Shown: positions 8,083 to 15,955 of the stretch, piece by piece | Position numbering within the stretch: the stretch's first letter is position 1 | How the letters are laid out: every line of letters starts with the position of its first letter | NCBI GenBank assembly: GCA_001794935.1 | Contig: MGLY01000037.1 | Location: 1,137 to 25,328, forward strand | Direction: 5' to 3' | DNA: 24,192 nucleotides | DNA from: Chlamydiae bacterium RIFCSPHIGHO2_12_FULL_49_9 | Lineage (GTDB): Bacteria; Chlamydiota; Chlamydiia; Chlamydiales; SM23-39 | The notes under the pieces: generated by a model | Databases searched by the model: none | What the model was told of the DNA's origin: nothing | What the model saw: only the letters and a program-made list of their open reading frames with translations | Made by a program: the position numbers and the translations under genes

Positions 8083-8834
8083 GCTTGCAGCCCGCCGTCG
8101 ATCGGCAGCGAAGCGCCCGTGATGAAAGAGGATTGGTTCGATGAGAGCCAAAGAACGGCGTCGGCCACCTCTTCGGATGTGCCGATTCTCCCCATCGGGT
8201 GGATTTGGCCCGCTTTTGAAAAGTCATTGCCCAAGATGTTCCTCGCATTGGGAGTATCTATGATGCCGGGGCAAACAGCATTCACCCTTAAATTACTCGC
8301 CGCATACTCGAGCGCAGTCGACTTCGTCATCCCAACGACCCCGTGCTTACTCGCCGTATAGGCTGCGCCGCCGGTTTTACTCGCCTTTAATCCCGCAAAA
8401 GAGGCGACATTGACAATCGCGCCGCCGCCCGATTGTAAAATGGGTGGAATGGCGTACTTCATACATAGCCAAACACCCTTGAGGTTGATTGCGATTACTT
8501 TGTCCCAAATCGCCTCTTCATAATCTGCCGTTTTGATAAAGGGCGTTCCCTCAATCCCCGCATTATTGACGAGATAATGGAGCGCGCCATACTTTTTCAT
8601 CGTCCGGTTCATCATCGATTCCACATCTTTCGACTTTGAGACATCTGCATGGATAAATGTAGCCTCTTTACCCATCGACTGGATCTCTTTTACGGTCCGC
8701 ACTGCTTTTGCCTCGTCGCGCTCCCCGATCACTACATAGGCCCCGGCTTTTGCAAACTGAATCGCGCAAGCCTTGCCGATCCCCGATGAGCCTCCTGTAA
8801 TTAACACAACTTTTCCCGAAAATTCTTTATACAT
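8079..8834 (-). CDS. Short-chain dehydrogenase/reductase
   Basis: A classical 251-residue SDR: NAD(P)-binding TGGSSGIG at 13-20, HADV at 62-65, NNAG at 90-93, catalytic Ser145, Tyr159 and Lys163 (YTASK), then PGIIDTP and a C-terminal IDGG. The chosen ATG at 8832-8834 puts GKVVLITGG at the family-normal distance from the start; an upstream in-frame ATG would add 21 residues lying inside the preceding gene. With this start the gene overlaps the end of the oxoamine synthase gene by 8 bases, suggesting translational coupling. In Vibrio an SDR carbonyl reductase acts after CqsA to make the hydroxyketone signal, and in sphingolipid synthesis an SDR reduces the ketone made by serine palmitoyltransferase, so reduction of the synthase product is the likely role (inference). 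A general alcohol dehydrogenase is the alternative. Confidence 0.92.
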   Translation of the reverse strand: MYKEFSGKVVLITGGSSGIGKACAIQFAKAGAYVVIGERDEAKAVRTVKEIQSMGKEATFIHADVSKSKDVESMMNRTMKKYGALHYLVNNAGIEGTPFIKTADYEEAIWDKVIAINLKGVWLCMKYAIPPILQSGGGAIVNVASFAGLKASKTGGAAYTASKHGVVGMTKSTALEYAASNLRVNAVCPGIIDTPNARNILGNDFSKAGQIHPMGRIGTSEEVADAVLWLSSNQSSFITGASLPIDGGLQA

Positions 8835-10093
8835 ATTTACTGATGTTTTCGCAGAGTTTGGCAATGTCTTTTTTTTCATGTATGGCCGATAAAGCAATCC
8901 GCAAAATCGCCTGACCCAAAGCCACCGTCGGATACATAGCAGCCGTGACGAAAAACCCAGCCCTTTGCAGTTTAGCCGTACATTCTATCGCCTTATGCTC
9001 ATCGCCAATAAAAATGGCCCGAATCGGCGCTTTATCGTCGAGATAGTTGGTGTGCGATTTATTTAGCGAGTCAAAATAAGCTACATTGTCCCACAACTTT
9101 TTTTGAAGCAGGTCAATCTCGTCCGTCAAGTGGATTTTTGCCGAAGCGATCGAGGAATTGATAATCGAGATCGGAGGAGGATTGCCAAATAAGTAATTGG
9201 AATCAAACCTCTTGACCATCTCCGTATCTTTCCTGGTCGGCAGCGCGAGCACGCCTGCATTTGTGCCAAAGCCCTTTGATAGGGCAGGCGTTAAGATCAT
9301 CCGGGGATGAAACCGGTTTTTCAATAAATCGAGGGTATAGCCGCAGCCGTGCTTGCCATAAATAGAGGTTCCATGGGCGTCATCGAGATAGACGTACCCT
9401 TTGTGTTTTTCAGCGAGCTCCAAGAGAAGGAGAACCGGCACGATTCCCCCCCATAGAGACCACGCTGTCGGATATGGAGATCGGCGTTTGGTGGTTTTTA
9501 TCTGCCGCTTCAAATAATTGGACAATCTCTTCATTTTTGCGAAAATCGATCCTCTTTACCTGACCAAACTGCTCCATTAAGCCATGGTTGATCTGCAGAC
9601 AGGCGTGAGCCCTTTGATCCATGATGAACAAAGGCCCATTTTTTTTAATCGGGAAGCTGGGCATCTCGCCGGAGGCCAAAAGGGGTAAAAAACCGAGATG
9701 TGTGAGGTGCAAGGAGGCGAAAATAGAAACGGACGCCCCACAAAATATCTTTTCGAGGAGCCTTTCCAAATGGTCGAACGGCTCCATCCTGAGACGGGTT
9801 CTTGCAACGGCGAGGTTAACGCCATACTCCTCGAGTCTCTCTTTACCGGCATTCACAACCCTTTTGTCGACATCCAGGCCTAAATAAGAGCAGCAGGCAA
9901 ATTCAACGAGCTTTCTGCCGTCTTCGACCCAGATCGTCTTCCCCTCTCGCTTCGTAACCATCAAATTATTAATGATATCAAAAGCTTTGAACTGATGCTT
10001 TTTAGCAAGCTGGATTTTTTTCTTTTGCCAGTTACCCGCAAATTTACGAGCGAGCATCTGCCCATCAGCAAATGGTTCCGATTTCTTCTTCAC
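8827..10093 (-). pseudogene. Alpha-oxoamine synthase (LqsA/CqsA-like), frameshifted in a G7 tract
   Basis: Two adjoining frames together make one PLP-dependent alpha-oxoamine synthase. The first (GTG start at 10093, GAGAG ribosome site) gives residues 1-216 ending DSVVSMGG; the second resumes GIVPVLLLLELAEKH and carries YLDDAHG, then ALSKGFG with the PLP lysine near 273, and the family ending YPTVALGQAILRIALSA. Removing one G from the G7 run at 9446-9452 restores a 421-residue protein, normal for the family. BioF, KBL and serine palmitoyltransferase have a GSGGSR loop; here the block reads GVNLAVARTRLRMEPFDHLE, closer to my memory of Legionella LqsA-type enzymes that join an acyl-CoA and an amino acid into alpha-hydroxyketone precursors. 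All catalytic motifs are intact, so the break is recent, phase-variable, bypassed by slippage, or a sequencing error. It is followed by the SDR gene. Confidence 0.85.
9446..9452 (-). repeat. Homopolymer G7 tract at the frameshift site
   Basis: Seven C on the plus strand (seven G in the coding strand) lie exactly where the oxoamine synthase frame changes. With six G the frame reads Ser-Met-Gly-Gly-Ile-Val-Pro and is continuous. Confidence 0.85.
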
Positions 10094-10107
10094 AAGCTCT
10101 CAGCTTT

Positions 10108-10374
10108 CTAGCGGTGCTTGCGGTAGAAGTAGAATCCGCCCACGGCGAGAACAATGCCGCCGATAAGACAGAGGCGAATTTGCGTATCGTACTGGCTGAC
10201 TGCGCTCATAAGTCCTTTATTTGCCGCTCTTCCGAAAGGATTGCTCGAAATGCGCTTGCCAATGCTGCTGACGATTCCCTTTGCATCTGAGATTCTCTTC
10301 ATCTCATAAAGGGCAAAGCCGGTAAGTCCAAGTCCTGCGATCATGGCAACGAGTGCGATTTGTTTCATTTTCAT
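10108..10374 (-). CDS. Small membrane protein with two helices (DUF3185-like)
   Basis: An 88-residue protein with a hydrophobic helix at about 5-23, a basic central loop (about 24-63) and a second helix at about 66-83 ending in YRKHR. Layout resembles DUF3185-type small membrane proteins, whose role is unknown. The ATG follows AGGGA at good spacing. The gene lies 14 bases ahead of the oxoamine synthase and in the same direction, so it is probably the first gene of that operon. A second protein of the same architecture is encoded at 14857-15153. Confidence 0.75.
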   Translation of the reverse strand: MKMKQIALVAMIAGLGLTGFALYEMKRISDAKGIVSSIGKRISSNPFGRAANKGLMSAVSQYDTQIRLCLIGGIVLAVGGFYFYRKHR

Positions 10375-10394
10375 GTTGTCCCTATGGTTCTATC

Positions 10395-10579
10395 GGGCAT
10401 ATACCGCTCGTGATTCAAGAATCGGTTCTGGCATCGTCGGGCAGCCGTCCAATTTGAGACCCGTCTCCATCACCCAACCTTTTAGGTTGGGTTGCTTCGA
10501 CGCCGGCTACGCCTGGCTTAAATTGAAGGCGCCTCCTTGCCATTTCCCGATTCTTGAATCACTCCCGGTATAAAGGCCC
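10395..10579. repeat. Imperfect palindromic element in a gene-free gap
   Basis: Most of the 246-bp gap between the aminotransferase and the small membrane protein gene is one palindrome of about 185 bp. Arms of 16 bases match exactly (10410-10425, GTGATTCAAGAATCGG, and its complement at 10547-10562), with weaker pairing outside (GGGC...TATACCG). The centre holds a perfect 9-bp stem with a TTT loop (ACCCAACCT/AGGTTGGGT, 10472-10492). Each arm also contains GATTC-AA-GAATC and can fold on its own. No clear target duplication was found. It could be a non-autonomous mobile element, a long RNA hairpin in the transcript leader, or a terminator. Confidence 0.65.
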
Positions 10580-10620
10580 TCTAGCCCCGATATCCGGAAA
10601 AGGGAGAAAAAATGCAAATA

Positions 10621-11748
10621 TCATTTTGCAGAGCGGATCACCAGATCGCACACGCGGTCAATATCTGATCGGATCAACTGGAGATGATTTGGCAAGCTGA
10701 TGATCTCCGAGGAGATCTTCTCGGAGACAGGACAACTCCCCCTCTTATAAAACGGCCGAAAGACAGGAAACTCATAGTTGGGTAGATAATGCACGCCGGG
10801 GGCGATCCCTTCCGCTTTTAAAGCGGCGATCACCTCATCCCGATTTTTGACCCGAATGACCAAAAGGTGATGGGCGCTCTCTAGAGAATGGGCAACTAGA
10901 GCGATTGGAGATTGCCCCTCAAAGTTTTTCTTGTAGCATTGATAGATCTCTCGGCGAACCTGATTGTCCCTATCGAGATATTTTAACTGAACGTTTGCGA
11001 TAGCTGCCGCAACATCATTGCCATTGTATTTCCAGCCGAGCTCAGAGACCTGGTAGTACCATTTGTAGAGCTCGTTTTGGCTGGTATTTGTTCTCGTGAA
11101 AGTATCCTTATCGATCCCAAGCCACGCAAGTCTTTTAGCCCTCTCATGCATCGCAAGACTCGACAAGCAAATCACTCCTGAGTCAAAAGTGGGCAAATTT
11201 TTCACTGCCTGGAAGCTAAAACAGGAGGTTGTATCAGAGCGGCTGCCCACTCTCGAACCGTCTGGGTAATAAGCCCCGCTGGCATGCGCGCAATCTTCGA
11301 TCACAGCGAAATCTTCCCGCTTGCTCTCCAACATCTTCCAAAACTCAAGAGAAACTTGCCCCCCGTAGTGAACCCATAGAGCTGATCTGGCGCAAGATTC
11401 TTCCGCCTTGATCTTGAAATCATCAAAACTGAGCGAAAGATCTCTCTCATTTACATCGACAAAAACCGGAGTATGTCCTTCATAGAGGATGGCGGCGTTT
11501 GTCGAGACAAAGGTCAACGGGGTGGTCAAAATGTTGGAGCCTTTCGGAAGATCCAGCATCCTGACGGCTATGTGCAAAGCTGCGGTTGCACTGTTTAGAA
11601 AATGGGAATATTTGGCTTTTGTGAACGCGGACCAAGACTCTTCAAACTGTTTGCACTGAGGCCCTTGGCCGGTCCAACCGCTCGAGAGGACTTTTCGAAC
11701 AGCTTCCACGCACTCTTCCACTTCGTAGGTGGGACGAAAAAGCTGCAT
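10621..11748 (-). CDS. DegT/DnrJ/EryC1/StrS-family sugar aminotransferase
   Basis: A 375-residue PLP-dependent aminotransferase that would put an amino group on a nucleotide-linked keto-sugar. Visible family features: SSGWTGQGPQCKQFEE (22-37), NSATAALH (52-59), TTPLTFVSTNAAI (75-87), EDCAHASGAY (151-160) with the ring-binding Asp152, and CFSFQAVKNLP with the PLP lysine 183. A longer frame exists (416 residues), but the ATG at 11746-11748 has a CGGAG site and gives the family-normal N-terminus, lying just 5 bases after the preceding glycosyltransferase, so the two form an operon. Its likely product is an amino-deoxy sugar for surface glycan. The nucleotide-sugar dehydratase that should make its substrate is not in the window. 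Confidence 0.93.
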   Translation of the reverse strand: MQLFRPTYEVEECVEAVRKVLSSGWTGQGPQCKQFEESWSAFTKAKYSHFLNSATAALHIAVRMLDLPKGSNILTTPLTFVSTNAAILYEGHTPVFVDVNERDLSLSFDDFKIKAEESCARSALWVHYGGQVSLEFWKMLESKREDFAVIEDCAHASGAYYPDGSRVGSRSDTTSCFSFQAVKNLPTFDSGVICLSSLAMHERAKRLAWLGIDKDTFTRTNTSQNELYKWYYQVSELGWKYNGNDVAAAIANVQLKYLDRDNQVRREIYQCYKKNFEGQSPIALVAHSLESAHHLLVIRVKNRDEVIAALKAEGIAPGVHYLPNYEFPVFRPFYKRGSCPVSEKISSEIISLPNHLQLIRSDIDRVCDLVIRSAK

Positions 11749-11753
11749 TATAT

Positions 11754-12653
11754 TTAGCTCCGAGCGTTGCGAAAAAAATCTCGAGTCTGTTTTAAAAATA
11801 AATAGAGAGGCATCGGAAGGATTTTTTTGGCCATTTTTTTCAGAAACCCTCTTGGGAAAAGAAAAACCCAAACGGTGAATAAGTGGGTTCGAAGCTTACA
11901 TAAAAGAGGCTCCTTAAGTTCTTTTTTCAAAGGAATCTCTCGCAAACCTTTTTGTCTTTTTCTGCAAGCGTCCCAATCAAATGTTTTAGTCATCCCAATC
12001 GAATCGGGTAAATGACTATAGACATTCGCCACCAGGGCCTTCACCCTTCCAACCTTAAATTTTCTGCCGATGCGCCACCAAAGATCCCAATCGCAAAGGC
12101 GTAAGAGAATAGGATCCTCGTCATATCCGCCGACGAGATCGATGGCAGATCTCTTCACGATGACTGCATTATTGCTGATGAAATTATAGGCGTCGATTTT
12201 GCCCCATCCCCACTTCCCGCCGAGAATCGAAGATTTTTTCTGGTCATCTCCCGTATAAAGAGCTGCCAGCCCATAGACCATGCCATACGATTTGGGCCTC
12301 TTTTCAATCTCTTGATAAAGAGTTTCTAAACAACCGGGCCGCCACTCATCATCGTCGAACATAAAACAGATATATTTTCCAACGCTTACGGCCATCCCAA
12401 AATTGTATCTTTTCGCGGGGACGCCAGAGTTTTCTTTAAAGTGAAAAAATTTTACGCGGGAATCTATCGCGGCCACTTCCCGGCAGTATTCCAACGTTTG
12501 ATCGCTCGAGCAGTCATCAATTAAGATCAGCTCAAATTCTTTAAACGTCTGATGTAAAATAGATTCCACTGCCCGCTTGAGAAGAGAGGGACATTCTCCT
12601 TCGGATCTCATTCGATTATATGTGGAAAGAATCACTGAGATCGGGAGAATCAT
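11754..12653 (-). CDS. GT2-family glycosyltransferase
   Basis: A 299-residue GT-A fold glycosyltransferase of family 2. The N-terminal PISVILSTYNR (4-14), ELILIDDCSSDQT (41-53), the donor-binding acidic run FDDDEW (99-104) and LCDWDLWWRIG near 195-205 are typical. The C-terminal part (about 240-299) is basic and hydrophobic and may associate with the membrane. No signal peptide. It would transfer a sugar from a nucleotide donor to a lipid-linked or protein acceptor on the cytosolic face. It heads the operon with the aminotransferase. The ATG has no clear ribosome site. Confidence 0.92.
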   Translation of the reverse strand: MILPISVILSTYNRMRSEGECPSLLKRAVESILHQTFKEFELILIDDCSSDQTLEYCREVAAIDSRVKFFHFKENSGVPAKRYNFGMAVSVGKYICFMFDDDEWRPGCLETLYQEIEKRPKSYGMVYGLAALYTGDDQKKSSILGGKWGWGKIDAYNFISNNAVIVKRSAIDLVGGYDEDPILLRLCDWDLWWRIGRKFKVGRVKALVANVYSHLPDSIGMTKTFDWDACRKRQKGLREIPLKKELKEPLLCKLRTHLFTVWVFLFPRGFLKKMAKKILPMPLYLFLKQTRDFFRNARS

Positions 12654-12745
12654 CTGCAGCTAAAACCCTGTCGAAGGAAGAACAGAGTATGCATAGCGAA
12701 AATAATTGACAATCACGAACCGATAAATCAGACTCGCCTCTTCGT

Positions 12746-13405
12746 ATGAAAATCGCCATCGCCTACTTCGTTTTTTTCTCTTGTTCTCTCAATGCCTTTT
12801 CTCGCAACTGGGAATTGTGGGATCGAGAAAAAGTCGCACAAACTATTGATTCTTACTGGCTTAAGTCAGAAGAGGAAATCAAACACCGAAAAGCCATCGC
12901 CTCTCTTCTCAGGGAGTGGATTTGTCCGAACGATCAAATCCTCGAGATTGGCTGCGGCTCGGGGCTTATTTACCAGCAACTCTCTTCTCTCATCCCTGGC
13001 CAGAGCTATACCGGGGTCGATATTTCGGAGAAAATGTTAGAGATCGCAACTCAAAGATTCCCTGAAGCTCATTTTATGAAAGAGGATCTCTACGGCCTCT
13101 CTTTTCCCGACAATTCCTTTGAAATCACCGCTGCCTTTGAAGTCTTTGGCCATATCGACGGAATCGAAAAGCCGATTAGCGAAATGTTTAGAACAACCTC
13201 AAGACTTGCAATCTTCACAGTTTGGAGCGGTCCAAAAACGAAGTTTGAAAAGGAAGTGATTCAGAGAGCAACTTTTATTCGAACTACTTTTTCAGAAGAA
13301 GATGTGAGAAAAGCGGTTGAAAGCGCTTTGAAAGGTGAAAACTATAGCATTGCAATTCGGCAAATTTCAAAAGATGTCAGCGCTTACATCATCTCCAAAT
13401 TATGA
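12746..13405 (+). CDS. SAM-dependent methyltransferase with N-terminal signal sequence
   Basis: A 219-residue class I methyltransferase: motif I ILEIGCGSG at 65-73, acidic motif II GVDIS with Asp92, and an EDLYGLSFPDNSFE block around 113-125. Nearest relatives by pattern are methyltransferase domain 11/25 proteins. Unusually, residues 1-19 (MKIAIAYFVFFSCSLNAFS) form a Sec-type signal or anchor ahead of the folded domain, with no later Met before motif I to serve as a start. No good ribosome site is seen. The stop overlaps the ATG of the next glycosyltransferase by 4 bases (ATGA), so they are coupled. The substrate is unknown; a glycan or small molecule is likely. If exported, SAM would have to come from outside the bacterial cytosol. 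Confidence 0.88.
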   Translation: MKIAIAYFVFFSCSLNAFSRNWELWDREKVAQTIDSYWLKSEEEIKHRKAIASLLREWICPNDQILEIGCGSGLIYQQLSSLIPGQSYTGVDISEKMLEIATQRFPEAHFMKEDLYGLSFPDNSFEITAAFEVFGHIDGIEKPISEMFRTTSRLAIFTVWSGPKTKFEKEVIQRATFIRTTFSEEDVRKAVESALKGENYSIAIRQISKDVSAYIISKL

Positions 13406-14433
13406 TTGAGCCCCCCCTTATCACAACTGTCATCACCACTTTCGAGCGGCCCAAACTGCTGCGAAGAGCCATCGAAAGCGCCCAAAGACAAACCCTCTCC
13501 AGTCTCACTATTTTTGTCTATGACAGCGCCTCGCGAAACGAGACCGGGGAGATGGTTCTGGGGATGGCTAAAAAAGATCCCCGCATCAAGTACTTTCGCC
13601 ATCCGAACAGAGTGACTGCTGTTCAAAATTACCAATTTGGAATCGATCGGGTAAAAACTCCCTTCTTTTCCCTTTTATCGGACGACGATTATCTCTTGCC
13701 CCAATTTTATGAAAAAGCGCTCCATTTTTTGAATAAATACCCGTCCGCTCAATTTTTTCTCGGCTCAACGATCGACGCTGACACCAATGGCAAGCCAATC
13801 AGCGCGCTGGCCAGAAACTGGCCCGACCGGGAGTACCTTCTCCCTTTTGAGGGTCTCCCCCTTGCCATCCGCTCCTATATCAACTGGACAGGAGCTCTCT
13901 ACCGAACAAATCCGGCGCAAAAACTCCCTCTCAATCCAAACGTTGTTCCCGGAGATTACGATTTTATCCTTCGCCTCGCTGCGCAGTACCCATTTGCTTT
14001 TTCTCCGCACCCTTGCGCAGTTTTTACTCATCATGCCGGATCGTTCTCAAGCCATTGCGGCCTAAAGCTCATTTATCCCAGTCTTTTTGACATCGCAAAG
14101 AGCATCTATCCACTTCGGCCCGAAGGAGAGCGGCCGCAAATCAAAATTGCCTTTGATCTCTTCTTTTTAAGATCAGCGCTCCGCATCGGCATCCAAAACC
14201 TGATCCACAAAGATCTGGGCGAGTTGGAACTCTTAAGCCAAGCCATTCGAGCCGCATGTCCCACCTACTTCTTAGGTAAAATCCTCCCCCCTCTGTTTGA
14301 TTTTTTGAGGCAATCCTCCTTTTTCCGCTTTCTTTTTCTCAGCGCCTTCTTTTTCTATCGGCGCTGCAAGAGTCTTCGGGTCAAACGCTATCTAAGGTGT
14401 CTGCAAAGTGAAAATTCATCTCGCGCCGCTTAA
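13402..14433 (+). CDS. GT2-family glycosyltransferase
   Basis: A 343-residue family-2 glycosyltransferase starting with PPLITTVITTFERPKLLRRA (4-23), then IFVYDSASRN (37-46), SLLSDDDYLLP with the donor-binding Asp run (about 91-101) and a NVVPGDYDFILRLA segment near 184-197. The C-terminal 50 residues contain an aromatic, hydrophobic stretch (FLFLSAFFFYRR) that probably inserts in the membrane. The start codon overlaps the stop of the methyltransferase, and its 3' end overlaps the next acetyltransferase start by 26 bases, so three genes form one transcript. Acceptor and donor cannot be told from sequence. Confidence 0.92.
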   Translation: MIEPPLITTVITTFERPKLLRRAIESAQRQTLSSLTIFVYDSASRNETGEMVLGMAKKDPRIKYFRHPNRVTAVQNYQFGIDRVKTPFFSLLSDDDYLLPQFYEKALHFLNKYPSAQFFLGSTIDADTNGKPISALARNWPDREYLLPFEGLPLAIRSYINWTGALYRTNPAQKLPLNPNVVPGDYDFILRLAAQYPFAFSPHPCAVFTHHAGSFSSHCGLKLIYPSLFDIAKSIYPLRPEGERPQIKIAFDLFFLRSALRIGIQNLIHKDLGELELLSQAIRAACPTYFLGKILPPLFDFLRQSSFFRFLFLSAFFFYRRCKSLRVKRYLRCLQSENSSRAA

Positions 14434-14881
14434 TCCAAAAAATGGGACTCATCTCAAAACGATGTTTGAAGTCCGAACCCATCCAGATGTTGCATCCCGC
14501 CTTAGCTCTCCTCCACCCAAGACTTACGAAGAACACCTCTTCTATCTGACTCATCTTCCCCCAAACAAAGTATTTTTCATGATCAAAGCCGACGCAATGG
14601 CCTGCGGATACTGCCAGATCACACTCAAAGAGGAAAAGATCGATCTGGGCTGGGCCATCCACCCCGCCTGGTGGGGCCAATCGATCGGAACGAATTCTGT
14701 CAAATTACTGATCGAGTATGTGAAAAAGAAATACCCGGACAAATCGATATGTCTTTATGTAAAAAAAGACAACCTGGCAGCTATCCATGTCTACAAAAAA
14801 AGCGGATTCGTCATTGAAAGCTCGGACACTTTAAAAAATGAGCACTCTATGCGCCTTCAAGATCTCGATCCGCGGGTATAG
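14408..14881 (+). CDS. GNAT-family N-acetyltransferase
   Basis: A 157-residue GNAT protein with a GTG start (AAGGTG ribosome site) inside the end of the upstream glycosyltransferase gene. The core shows IDLGWAIHPAWWGQSIGTNSV (about 78-98), the acetyl-CoA pyrophosphate loop, followed by LYVKKDNLAAIHVYKKSGFV, the usual N-A-x-hydrophobic-x-x-Y-x-K-x-GF signature. In the context of a sugar aminotransferase and a sugar-phosphate transferase it may acetylate the amino-sugar, as WecD or PseH do; ribosomal-protein acetylation (RimJ type) is the alternative. It converges with the small membrane protein gene, overlapping by 25 bases. Confidence 0.9.
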   Translation: MKIHLAPLNPKNGTHLKTMFEVRTHPDVASRLSSPPPKTYEEHLFYLTHLPPNKVFFMIKADAMACGYCQITLKEEKIDLGWAIHPAWWGQSIGTNSVKLLIEYVKKKYPDKSICLYVKKDNLAAIHVYKKSGFVIESSDTLKNEHSMRLQDLDPRV

Positions 14882-15153
14882 TAGACAACGCCTGCACCTG
14901 CAATCAGAGAGATCACTCCGACAAAAAAGCACCAGTTGCTCGTCTTTCCATAAGCGCCGATCCTCTCTTCAATTTCCTGTCCGACCGTCTTTAAAATCCG
15001 GTTTTTAGACTTGGCCATCTTGTGGATCTCTTTTCTCGCAGCGGAGACGTGGCTTCTTGCGTAAATCCCATACCCGATGAAAGAGATCCCCACGCAAATG
15101 ATCGCAAGGCCGATCACCTGTTTAAAATTCATGTGTTCCCAACCGAGCTGCAT
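14857..15153 (-). CDS. Small membrane protein with two helices (DUF3185-like)
   Basis: A 98-residue protein with helix one at about 12-28, a basic loop (about 30-70) and helix two at about 73-91, ending YYTRGSRS. Same architecture as the 88-residue protein at 10108-10374; the two look like distant paralogues. Start choice: an internal ATG at codon 8 is possible, but GAGGAG six bases ahead of the ATG at 15151-15153 favours the longer form. It stands alone on this strand, converging with the acetyltransferase gene. Function unknown. Confidence 0.72.
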   Translation of the reverse strand: MQLGWEHMNFKQVIGLAIICVGISFIGYGIYARSHVSAARKEIHKMAKSKNRILKTVGQEIEERIGAYGKTSNWCFFVGVISLIAGAGVVYYTRGSRS

Positions 15154-15231
15154 TTAGATCTCCTCAATAGATATTTTATACATATCACATTGCCTAAGAC
15201 ATTAAAATCCTTTTTTCATATATTTATCCTC

Positions 15232-15948
15232 ATGAATACACAAACCGTTCTTCCCGCGCAAGAAGAGGGGCCAATCCTCCATCCCAGAAGAAACATCCCG
15301 ATTTTCATCCGCCGCGACCCGCTAAAGCGCGCCTTCGATATTTTGTTTAGCCTTGCCGTTTTGATCTTCACCTCCCCTCTTTTTCTCATCCTCACTCTAT
15401 TTGTCCGATGTTCGTCGAAGGGCCCCATTTTTTTTAAAGATCGGCGCCTTGGCAGAGGAGGCGAGATGATCGATTGCTATAAATTTAGAACCATGCACCC
15501 AAACGCCCAAGACCGTCTGATCGAGCTGTTGAAAACAAATGCTGTCCTCCAAACCGAATGGAATACCTTTCGAAAAATCAAGCTTGACCCCCGCATCACT
15601 CCAATCGGCCGATTTTTGAGGAGAACTTCCCTCGATGAACTGCCCCAATTTTGGAATGTTTTGAAGGGAGACTTAAGCGTTGTCGGACCCCGCCCTCCCA
15701 CTCTCCTCAGCTCCCCGGATCAATTTTTGGAGGAGATCAAAGCGATCTATGGCGATAAAGCTCCCATCATCTTGTCTGTAAGACCCGGCATCACGGGCGT
15801 TTGGCAAACATCGGGGCGGAGCAAGATCTCCTCTCAGCAAAAAGCGGCCATGGAGGCGAGCTACGCAGAGACGAGAACTTTTCTCCAAGATCTCATTTTG
15901 ATCTTCAAAACAATTCCCGCCGTCTTGCTTTCGCGGGGAGCTCAATAA
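15232..15948 (+). CDS. Polyprenyl-phosphate sugar-1-phosphate transferase (bacterial sugar transferase)
   Basis: A 238-residue monotopic membrane enzyme of the PglC/WcaJ/WbaP catalytic domain type, which puts a sugar phosphate on undecaprenyl phosphate to begin glycan assembly. Key parts: RRDPLKRAFDILFSLAVL (27-44) leading into one membrane segment (to about 58), GPIFFKDRRLGRGGEMIDCYKFRTM (64-88), and the catalytic SLDELPQFWNVLKGDLSVVGPRP block (133-155) with the Asp-Glu dyad at 135-136; RPGITGVWQ follows. A longer upstream frame exists, but ATG 15232 fits the domain and avoids overlapping the minus-strand gene. This enzyme would start the oligosaccharide that the neighbouring glycosyltransferases extend. 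It ends 7 bases from the convergent carbonic anhydrase gene. Confidence 0.95.
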   Translation: MNTQTVLPAQEEGPILHPRRNIPIFIRRDPLKRAFDILFSLAVLIFTSPLFLILTLFVRCSSKGPIFFKDRRLGRGGEMIDCYKFRTMHPNAQDRLIELLKTNAVLQTEWNTFRKIKLDPRITPIGRFLRRTSLDELPQFWNVLKGDLSVVGPRPPTLLSSPDQFLEEIKAIYGDKAPIILSVRPGITGVWQTSGRSKISSQQKAAMEASYAETRTFLQDLILIFKTIPAVLLSRGAQ

Positions 15949-15955
15949 GAGACTG

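Noticed and set aside
8827..9534. Second half of the oxoamine synthase as an independent gene
   Set aside because: It starts inside the first half in another frame and lacks the N-terminal half of the fold; it is the frameshifted remainder of one gene.
12706..12711. Perfect TTGACA upstream of the methyltransferase gene
   Set aside because: No acceptable -10 hexamer lies 16-18 bases downstream.
15022..15231. 70-residue N-terminal extension of the sugar transferase
   Set aside because: It overlaps the minus-strand membrane protein gene and is not typical of the family; ATG 15232 fits better.
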